Source of the DNA: Bacteroidales bacterium
Lineage (GTDB): Bacteria > Bacteroidota > Bacteroidia > Bacteroidales > WCHB1-69
Direction: 5' to 3'
Length of the DNA: 12,803 nt
Assembly (NCBI GenBank): GCA_031272415.1
Contig: JAISTU010000044.1
Location: 1 to 12,803, forward strand
Position numbers and translations under genes: made by a program. Below are positions 6,793 to 12,210 of this stretch, in pieces. Position 1 is the first letter of the stretch; every line of letters starts with the position of its first letter. The notes beneath the pieces were generated by a model. The model made no database searches. It had not been told where the DNA came from and was given only the letters and a program-made list of their open reading frames with translations.

Positions 6793-7784
6793 TAAAAATT
6801 GCGATTTTTTAAGAAATTGAACAAATTTTGCAAAGCATCCTTGTAAGGAGAATCTTTTTGGATAGCAATAAACTCAAAACAAGGATTTAAATAATTGTCT
6901 ATCAATTGATTAACGTATTCTATACCTCCATTATCGGAGACTGTTTTTACAATTTCTTTACATTCAGCCTCCGTTCCGCTGTGGTGTAAATAAAAATCCA
7001 ATAATTCCTCCTTCTGATACTGCTCCATATTTTTCAAAGTAGCAATCAACGGCAAGGTAATTTTATGCTCGTTAATGTCTTTGAAAACATCTTTATGTGA
7101 TTGATTTTCAGGCATATAATCAAATAAATCATCTTTCAATTGAAAAGCAACACCCACATTAAATCCGATTTGACGCCATTTGGGGAGCAAATTTGGAGGA
7201 CAATTAACTGATATTGAGCCTAATACAAAACATGTTTCTATCAATTTCGCTGTCTTTGCTTTGACAATATTTAAATAATTTTCTTCCGAACAAGTAATTG
7301 TAGTGCATTGTAAATGAGTAAGTTCTGCTTTTACCATAGTTTCAAACGTGTCTGCAATCATTTGCAAAATTTGAAAATCTTGCATTTGTATAATTTTTTG
7401 CAGACATCTTGCCAACAAAAAATCACCTGCCAAAACAGCCGTTTTATTATTGTATACAACATTTAAAGTAGGATGTCCGTGTCTTTGTAAGCCCACATCT
7501 ATGACATCATCATGCACCAAAGAAGATAAATGTACAAATTCTGTAATAGTCGCACAATCAACACTTTTCTGATTGATAGCGCCGTTTATTCCTGCCGATA
7601 AAAAAACCATGGCAGGTCTTAATTGTTTTCCCCGCTGTGCCGACAGATAGTTGCTAATATCCTCAATATAAGCCGATTTGGAGAGCAAAAGTTGTTTCAT
7701 TTGCTCATTCAGTGCCTCCATTTGCTTTTCAATAGGATAAAAAATCCTTTCCAATGAATTTGTCATGCTATTTTTTTGTTTCAA
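6792..7784 (-). CDS. Long-chain polyprenyl diphosphate synthase (trans, IspA/IspB family)
   Basis: The 330-residue cytoplasmic enzyme shows the family motifs in order: GKQLRP at 52-57, the first aspartate-rich motif HDDVID (Asp92, Asp93, Asp96), Arg/His-rich QRHGHPT, and the second motif QLKDDLFDY (Asp218, Asp219, Asp222). It condenses isopentenyl diphosphate onto an allylic primer to make the chain used for menaquinone. The FARM motif is DDxxD without inserted residues, as in bacterial long-chain enzymes; the chain length cannot be read confidently. ATGs at 7784 and 7766 are both possible starts. It is first in a cluster with the binding lipoprotein and FecCD permease. Confidence 0.87.
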   Translation of the reverse strand: MKQKNSMTNSLERIFYPIEKQMEALNEQMKQLLLSKSAYIEDISNYLSAQRGKQLRPAMVFLSAGINGAINQKSVDCATITEFVHLSSLVHDDVIDVGLQRHGHPTLNVVYNNKTAVLAGDFLLARCLQKIIQMQDFQILQMIADTFETMVKAELTHLQCTTITCSEENYLNIVKAKTAKLIETCFVLGSISVNCPPNLLPKWRQIGFNVGVAFQLKDDLFDYMPENQSHKDVFKDINEHKITLPLIATLKNMEQYQKEELLDFYLHHSGTEAECKEIVKTVSDNGGIEYVNQLIDNYLNPCFEFIAIQKDSPYKDALQNLFNFLKNRNF

Positions 7785-7846
7785 TTTTAAATAAATAAGT
7801 GTTCCCCTCTCAAAAAGGACTTTTTTTTTGCAAGGACACTCAAATA

Positions 7847-7854
7847 CAAAGTTA
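7847..7854 (-). promoter_or_regulatory. Candidate Bacteroidetes -7 box for the polyprenyl synthase operon
   Basis: The minus strand reads TAACTTTG, a match to TANNTTTG, 63 bp upstream of the ATG at 7784. A clear -33 TTTG is not found at 19-21 bp. It lies in a 347-bp intergenic region shared with the divergent kdd promoter. Confidence 0.5.
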
Positions 7855-7921
7855 GCAAAAAAAAGAATATAAAATGATTTTTTTGAAGAAAAAGCAGTTT
7901 TTTTAGTGTGAAGAGTGCAGA

Positions 7922-7980
7922 TTTTTTTTGCATTTTGGGAGAAAATTGTTCTAAAAAATAGATTTTTTATTGAGAATTGA
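7922..7980 (+). repeat. Dispersed AT-rich core repeat (second copy) with a heptamer unit
   Basis: The core (7922-7969) contains TTTTGCATTTTGGGA, then GAAAATTGTTCTAAAAAAT, close to the copy at 4586-4633. It is followed directly by a single heptamer unit, TTGAGAATTGA (7970-7980). It lies in the middle of the intergenic region between the divergent polyprenyl synthase and kdd genes. Confidence 0.6.
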
Positions 7981-8077
7981 TATTTTTGCCATTCGCCCCT
8001 GTTCCTTTTCCCTTTTTCCCTCTTACAAGATTTCCTCTACAAAAAATCACTTTCAACTTTCAACTCAAAAAAAGGTG

Positions 8078-8085
8078 TATCTTTG
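8078..8085 (+). promoter_or_regulatory. Candidate Bacteroidetes -7 box for kdd
   Basis: TATCTTTG matches TANNTTTG and lies 46 bp upstream of the kdd ATG. The upstream stretch offers only TTTC candidates for a -33 element, at imperfect spacing, so the call depends on the -7 box. Confidence 0.5.
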
Positions 8086-8131
8086 TATTTTAGTTGAAAT
8101 TTAGGCAAAATTATTAAAAAAAAAATATTAT

Positions 8132-9172
8132 ATGCAAAAGAAAGGAAATAAATACGGCACACACAGAGTTATCTCTCCAAAGGGGACTTTGCCACAACCG
8201 GCAGAGCAAATTGACAACACAATGGAGATTTATGATAATGAAATGTTGATTGATGTGAGAACGTTGAACATTGATTCGGCAAGTTATACGCAATTGAGGC
8301 AGGCTTGTGAAGATGATGCTCAAAAAATGAAAAATATGATAACCGACATTGTCCAAAAAAGAGGTAAAATGCAAAATCCTGTAACAGGGTCGGGCGGTAT
8401 GCTCATTGGGACGGTCAAAGAAATTGGACAAAATTTTAATAATTCCACAAAAGTAAAAGTTGGGGATAAGATTGCAACATTGGTTTCACTTTCTCTTACT
8501 CCATTGAAAATCAAGGAAATAAAACATCTTTCACCCCAATCTGACCAAGTGGATGTGGAGGCAGAAGCCATTTTGTTTGAAAGCGGATTGTTTGCTGTTT
8601 TGCCTAACGATATACCCGAAAAATTGGCATTAGCAATTTTGGATGTTGCAGGGGCGCCGGCACAGGTTGATAAATTGGTGCATGAGGGCGACACCGTTTG
8701 CATACTTGGCGGTGGCGGTAAATCGGGGATTTTGTGTTGCTATCAAGCCATGAAAAAAGCAGGCAAAAAAGGAAAAGTGATTGCAGTGGAATATTCTCAA
8801 TCTAATGCGCAGAGACTCAAAGAGTTACATTTAGCAGATGAAGTTATAGTCGCAGATGCAACCAATGTGATGGACGTTTATGAAAAAATTATGGCATTGA
8901 CCGACAACAAAGGTGTTGATGTTACGATTAATAATGTAAATGTACCTTCTACAGAAATGACTTCGATTTTGATTACGCGTGAAGACGGAATTGTTTATTT
9001 TTTCTCCATGGCAACAAGTTTTACCAAAGCCGCTTTAGGGACGGAAGGTGTAGGCAAAGATATTACGCTCATCATCGGCAACGGCTACACACGCGGACAT
9101 GCGGAACTGACATTAAATCTTATCCGAGAATCCAAAGAAATTAGAACACTTTTTGAGGAATTGTACGCATAA
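8132..9172 (+). CDS. kdd: L-erythro-3,5-diaminohexanoate dehydrogenase
   Basis: The 346-residue protein matches Kdd in length and sequence features, including the N-terminal KYGTHRVISPKGTLPQPA (7-24). The nucleotide-binding loop is ILGGGGKSG (191-199), with GKVIAVEYSQSNAQRL downstream and a later GIVYFFSMATSF segment. Kdd oxidatively deaminates L-erythro-3,5-diaminohexanoate to 5-amino-3-oxohexanoate with NAD(P)+ (EC 1.4.1.11) in anaerobic lysine fermentation to acetate and butyrate. It is the only gene on the plus strand. Its usual partners (kce, kal, kamA, kamDE) are not in the window, so the pathway must be completed elsewhere if it is active. No Shine-Dalgarno sequence is seen; the start gives the conserved N-terminus. 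Confidence 0.9.
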   Translation: MQKKGNKYGTHRVISPKGTLPQPAEQIDNTMEIYDNEMLIDVRTLNIDSASYTQLRQACEDDAQKMKNMITDIVQKRGKMQNPVTGSGGMLIGTVKEIGQNFNNSTKVKVGDKIATLVSLSLTPLKIKEIKHLSPQSDQVDVEAEAILFESGLFAVLPNDIPEKLALAILDVAGAPAQVDKLVHEGDTVCILGGGGKSGILCCYQAMKKAGKKGKVIAVEYSQSNAQRLKELHLADEVIVADATNVMDVYEKIMALTDNKGVDVTINNVNVPSTEMTSILITREDGIVYFFSMATSFTKAALGTEGVGKDITLIIGNGYTRGHAELTLNLIRESKEIRTLFEELYA

Positions 9173-9199
9173 TAAGAGATGTGCAATTTTTAACTTATA

Positions 9200-9222
9200 A
9201 ATGGTCTATTTATATTACCATT
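9200..9222 (+). terminator. Weak hairpin after kdd
   Basis: AATGGT and ACCATT form a 6-bp stem with an 11-nt loop, 28 bp after the kdd stop. No strong U-tract follows, so terminator function is doubtful. Confidence 0.25.
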
Positions 9223-9240
9223 ATTTCCTTATTAACAAAG

Positions 9241-9296
9241 AAATAGGGGCAAAGGGGATGTTGTTTTTGGCTACAAAGGGTGCTTTGACAAATAAG
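9241..9296 (+). repeat. REP-like repeat, third copy, remote from the RAYT
   Basis: The order of blocks follows the two RAYT-flanking copies: AAATAGGGGCAAAGGGG, then GGCTACAAAGGGTGCTTTG and ACAAATAAG. The pair CAAAG/CTTTG with the GGTG loop makes the best hairpin of the three copies. It lies about 70 bp after kdd, in the convergent intergenic region 9173-9521, which carries repeats and no gene I can support. Confidence 0.65.
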
Positions 9297-9372
9297 TTTT
9301 TTTGTCAATTACACATTGCTTAAAATCTTGCTAATCATATAAATCGTATGAAATCATGGTTCAGACAAATTT

Positions 9373-9435
9373 TCCAATTTTTAGAACGTTTTTATTCAAA
9401 AATGCAAAAAAAAAAAAATAGTTGAGAATTGAGAG
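9373..9435 (-). repeat. Dispersed AT-rich core repeat (third copy, inverted) with heptamer units
   Basis: Read on the minus strand, 9373-9420 gives a T-run, GCATTTTTGAATAAAAACG, then TTCTAAAAATTGGAAA, aligning with the copies at 4586-4633 and 7922-7969. The heptamer stretch TTGAGAATTGAGAG lies beside it at 9422-9435. Confidence 0.55.
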
Positions 9436-9486
9436 TGTTTTATACCCTTCACCCTCTTCCTTATGCCTTTCACCATGCACCATTTT

Positions 9487-9507
9487 GGGCAAGGCATGCC
9501 TTTTCCC
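9487..9507. terminator. Possible bidirectional terminator between convergent genes
   Basis: AAGGCATGCCTT (9491-9502) is a perfect 12-bp palindrome extended by GGG and CCC arms, with TTTT on the plus strand and AAAA on the minus strand. It lies between the kdd 3' end and the ABC-2 permease 3' end, a plausible site for a shared terminator, but the loop is tiny and the U-tract short. Confidence 0.35.
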
Positions 9508-9521
9508 TACATTGTTAATTT

Positions 9522-10697
9522 TCATCCCAACCTTATCTTAAACCTCTTCATACTCACTACCAAAAACAGCACCGCTTCTCCACACAAAACCAACAGTTCG
9601 GTGGTGATGGCGGAAATTCCGGCGCCTTTTATCATCACGTCGCGGGCGGCTTCGATAAACCATTTGGCAGGGATGACTTGCGCTATCCATCTCAACACGA
9701 GCGGCAGATTTTCAACCGGAAACATCAAACCCGAAAGCATCATCGTGGGCAACATCATCACTACCGCAGAGACAAGCATCGCCACGATTTGCGAAGGGGC
9801 AACAATCGAAATCAGCACACCCAAACAGAGGCACAGGAAAATAAAGAGCAGCGACAAGCCGATGAGTAGCCAGAAACTGCCCACAATCGGCACGCCCAAC
9901 ACAAAAACCGCCAGCGATAACACTGTAGCCAAATTAACCAATGACAGCACAAAATAGGGCACCGTTTTCGACAGGATAATGGTGAATGGTTTCACCGGCG
10001 ACACGAGCAAAACCTCCATTGTTCCCATCTCTTTTTCGCGAGCAATCGAAATGGAAGTCATCATCGTGCAAATCAGCATCAGCACCAACCCCAACACCCC
10101 CGGAACGGTATTGTACGCCCCCTTCATTGTAGGGTTGTAAAGCAACTTTAATTGAGAATTGAGAATTGAGAATTGAGAATTATTTTCGCCTGTCATTTTC
10201 AATGCTCCATCCTCCATCCTCCATTGATTGATGATTGCCGTGGCAAAATTGGACAACTGCGAGGCGGTGTTGGGGTCTGAGCCGTCGGCTATGAGTTGCA
10301 CTGCCGCCGTGCCGCGATTCATATTCTCGTTGAAATTTTCGCTGAAAACAACCACCATCCCATAATCGCCGTTTTTGAGTACGGATTCCACCTCCGAAAT
10401 GTCGTTAAGATATTTATCCACAATAAAATACTCACTTTCCGACAAGCGATTGACAATGGTTCGCGTTGCCATATCGCGACTTGGGTCAAACACCGCCACG
10501 TGCGTGTTTTTGATCTCGGTACTGATTCCAAAGCCAAAGAGAACCACCATCAAAATCGGCAGCAACAGCAGGATTATCATTGTCCACGTATCGCGGAAAA
10601 TGTAGAGAAACTCTTTTTTGACAAAAGCGAAGAATTGAGAATTGTTCACTCTCAAAGCAAACGCATACGACTTTTCCTTTACAATATTATCTTTCAT
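9522..10697 (-). CDS. ABC-2 type exporter permease with heptamer-repeat insert
   Basis: From the ATG at 10697 this is a 391-residue inner-membrane protein. It has one N-terminal helix after FVKKEFLYIFRDTWTM, an extracytoplasmic domain of about 140 residues, and five further helices. The family signature ISIAREKEMGTMEVLLVSPV places it with ABC-2 (YhhJ/YbhR-like) permeases that export drugs, lipids or other hydrophobic compounds. The frame can be extended upstream to a TTG at 10742 inside a heptamer repeat, but the ATG start is preferred. A stretch at 10145-10225 encodes a low-complexity segment (RMEDGALKMTG then NNSQFSILNSQLK) made from two heptamer arrays. The N-terminal NNSQF also comes from heptamer sequence. 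The DNA is noticeably richer in G+C than neighbouring genes. Confidence 0.85.
   Translation of the reverse strand: MKDNIVKEKSYAFALRVNNSQFFAFVKKEFLYIFRDTWTMIILLLLPILMVVLFGFGISTEIKNTHVAVFDPSRDMATRTIVNRLSESEYFIVDKYLNDISEVESVLKNGDYGMVVVFSENFNENMNRGTAAVQLIADGSDPNTASQLSNFATAIINQWRMEDGALKMTGENNSQFSILNSQLKLLYNPTMKGAYNTVPGVLGLVLMLICTMMTSISIAREKEMGTMEVLLVSPVKPFTIILSKTVPYFVLSLVNLATVLSLAVFVLGVPIVGSFWLLIGLSLLFIFLCLCLGVLISIVAPSQIVAMLVSAVVMMLPTMMLSGLMFPVENLPLVLRWIAQVIPAKWFIEAARDVMIKGAGISAITTELLVLCGEAVLFLVVSMKRFKIRLG
10145..10225 (-). repeat. Intragenic inverted heptamer arrays in the ABC-2 permease
   Basis: On the plus strand there are four AATTGAG units plus AATT (10150-10181), a 23-nt spacer, then CTCCATC, CTCCATC and CTCCATT (10205-10225). 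The two arrays are inverted variants of one heptamer (AATTGAG versus GATGGAG/AATGGAG). The sense strand reads TCTCAAT units, which have no stop in any frame, so the gene stays open. Confidence 0.8.
10631..10644 (-). repeat. Short heptamer repeat near the permease N-terminus
   Basis: AGAATTGAGAATTG (plus strand) gives two partial heptamer units within the coding sequence and accounts for the residues NNSQF just before the conserved FAFVKKEF start of the family homology. Confidence 0.5.
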
Positions 10698-10732
10698 ACT
10701 TATATCTGTTTTTATCTTAATATATTCATTAT

Positions 10733-10776
10733 CAATTCTCAATTTTTAATTCTCAATTCTGCATTCTCAATTCTCC
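10733..10776 (-). repeat. Degenerate heptamer array between ABC ATPase and permease
   Basis: Units of CAATTCT/CATTCT/AATTCTC follow one another with some variants (plus strand). On the sense strand of the operon they read GAGAATTGAG and supply the TGA stop of the ATPase. The array fills most of the 69-nt gap to the permease ATG, unlike the tight 1-2 nt junctions elsewhere in the window. Confidence 0.6.
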
Positions 10777-11504
10777 CTCCTCTCCGCTTTCCTTGCTAAC
10801 TTTGTAAAAACCTCGTCCATTGAAGTTGCAGAGAATTGTTTTTTCAAATTTGCAGGCGTGTCAAGGGCTTCGATTTTGCCATCAACCATAATAGACACGC
10901 GATGGCAATATTCCGCCTCGTCCATATAATGCGTTGTTACAAAGACAGTTATTCCTTCTGCGGCGGCTTTGTAAATGAGTTCCCAAAATTGGCGGCGTGC
11001 GGCAGGGTCAACACCACCGGTCGGCTCGTCCAAAAACACGATTTCGGGACGGTGGATAATGGACACCGAAAATGCCAATTTCTGTTTCCAACCCAACGGC
11101 AAATCCTTGACAAGCGTGTTTTTCTCGCTCTCGAAGCCCAACGAAGCAAGCATTTGGTCAATCACTATCGGGATTTCGGCACGCGGCACTCCGTAAATAC
11201 CCGCGTAAAGGCGCATATTTTCCCACACTTTCAGGTCTTCGTAAAGGGCAAATTTCTGGCTCATGTAGCCGATATGCCGTTTCACCTCTTCCGACTGCGT
11301 GGCAATGTCGAAACCTGCCACCGTGCCATTTCCCGACGTGGGCTGACTTAACCCGCACAGCATACGCATCGCGGTGGTTTTTCCCGCTCCGTTAGCACCC
11401 AAAAAGCCGAAAATCTCGCCTTTTTCTACTTCAAACGAAATGTTATCAACGGCGGTAAATGTGCCGAAACGTTTGGTTAAATTTTTAACTTGTATTACTG
11501 ACAT
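10767..11504 (-). CDS. ABC-2 exporter ATP-binding protein
   Basis: A 245-residue ATPase (250 if started at 11519). In the 250-residue numbering it has Walker A GANGAGKT at 41-48, the Q-loop at Gln88, the signature region LPLGWKQKL at 140-148, Walker B VFLDEP at 161-166 followed by TGGVDP, and the switch His197. The signature departs from LSGGQ, but LPLGW(K/R)Q is usual in the YbhF/DrrA-like branch. The C-terminal SMDEVFTKL is also typical. It powers the permease encoded downstream. MSVIQVKNLTKRFG is the natural N-terminus, so the ATG at 11504 is preferred over the in-frame ATG at 11519 created by the upstream tandem repeat. The last codons, GAG AAT TGA, come from a heptamer array. G+C is higher than in the surrounding genes. 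Confidence 0.88.
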   Translation of the reverse strand: MSVIQVKNLTKRFGTFTAVDNISFEVEKGEIFGFLGANGAGKTTAMRMLCGLSQPTSGNGTVAGFDIATQSEEVKRHIGYMSQKFALYEDLKVWENMRLYAGIYGVPRAEIPIVIDQMLASLGFESEKNTLVKDLPLGWKQKLAFSVSIIHRPEIVFLDEPTGGVDPAARRQFWELIYKAAAEGITVFVTTHYMDEAEYCHRVSIMVDGKIEALDTPANLKKQFSATSMDEVFTKLARKAERREN

Positions 11505-11550
11505 ATTATTTTTTGACATTATTTTTTGACATTTTTGTTTGACATTTTTG
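11504..11550 (-). repeat. Tandem repeat of the start region (four ATGTCA copies)
   Basis: On the minus strand, ATGTCA occurs with its ATG at 11545, 11532, 11519 and 11504, each followed by A-rich sequence, with spacings of 13, 13 and 15 nt. The first two frames end after eight codons. Only 11519 and 11504 read into the ATPase. No Shine-Dalgarno sequence distinguishes them. Confidence 0.7.
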
Positions 11551-11596
11551 TTGAATATGGGGTGAAAAAAACATATTAAACTTTTATATATTTTTA

Positions 11597-11629
11597 CAAA
11601 ATTACAATTTAATGATTTCTTTAATCAAA
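11597..11629 (-). promoter_or_regulatory. Bacteroidetes-type promoter for the ABC exporter operon
   Basis: On the minus strand TTTG (11629-11626) is followed after 21 nt by TAATTTTG (11604-11597), matching the TTTG-N(19-21)-TANNTTTG consensus. It overlaps the 3' end of the upstream nuclease gene and would place the transcript start about 45-50 bp before the repeated ATGs. Confidence 0.55.
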
Positions 11630-12210
11630 TTTTTCCTTGCATAAAATGCTCGACTAATAGAGCCGTGTCCCGGTCCTTTTGTCCTCGCTTGTATCCATTT
11701 GCCATCTGCACCTGTCAAAGCACTAAATCCTTGTGTAGCGCACTTATTCCGAATAAATTCGTAATCTTGTTCAATCTCTTTAATGATTATATCATCTTCT
11801 AAAAAATCAAAGGATTGGACTTTTAACAATTTTGATTCGATATTATGTTTGCCATTCCACGAAACTGCACAAAAAACAAGTGATTTTAATTTTTCCCAAC
11901 AATGGCTCTTGAAAAAGGGAGTTTCAATTAAATTTTGAGGATTTATCATCGTAATTGCAAAGGTTTCTTTGGGTATCCAAACTCCTTTTGGTTGATAAAA
12001 TGCTGTTGATTTTAACTCAAAACCCAATCCATTGGGCGCTTGTTTGTTATCATTGGTTAATCCTGCTAACCATTCTAATGTTAGTCCCTTCCAACCTTTA
12101 TTTTGTTTTCCATCAACAAAAGTCGTAATTCCGTATTTATTTGCCAATTCTGCTAAATCTTGCCCAATAAATTTTTCAAGATTTTTTATTGCTATTATTC
12201 TTGTTACCAT
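11602..12210 (-). CDS. MutH/Sau3AI-like type II restriction endonuclease
   Basis: This 202-residue protein resembles the MutH fold family. NKGWKGLTLEWLAGL (37-51) corresponds to the MutH segment with GW.G...E, and GLGFELKST (61-69) contains the ELK catalytic pair Glu65 and Lys67. KETFAITMINP (81-91) and the C-terminal ARTKGPGHGSISRAFYARK (175-193) occupy the places of other conserved MutH-like segments. The length fits a single catalytic domain. At the position of the MutH catalytic aspartate I see alanine, with Asn60 nearby, so the acidic ligand may be supplied differently. The ATG overlaps the methyltransferase stop by 7 nt (ATGGTAA), indicating coupled translation and an R-M pair rather than mismatch repair. 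GATC recognition is possible by family analogy only. Confidence 0.75.
   Translation of the reverse strand: MVTRIIAIKNLEKFIGQDLAELANKYGITTFVDGKQNKGWKGLTLEWLAGLTNDNKQAPNGLGFELKSTAFYQPKGVWIPKETFAITMINPQNLIETPFFKSHCWEKLKSLVFCAVSWNGKHNIESKLLKVQSFDFLEDDIIIKEIEQDYEFIRNKCATQGFSALTGADGKWIQARTKGPGHGSISRAFYARKNLIKEIIKL

Noticed and set aside
9463..9957. Long plus-strand open frames opposite the ABC genes (also at 10296-10799 and 10836-11351)
   Set aside because: They lie antisense to well-supported genes, have no protein-like motifs, and arise from the higher G+C content there.
10698..10742. 15-residue N-terminal extension of the ABC-2 permease
   Set aside because: It starts at TTG within a heptamer repeat and reads through repeat sequence; the ATG at 10697 is a better start.
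11076..11102. Non-canonical ABC signature (LPLGWKQ instead of LSGGQ)
   Set aside because: This variant is usual for the YbhF/DrrA-like exporter ATPases, so it is not a defect.
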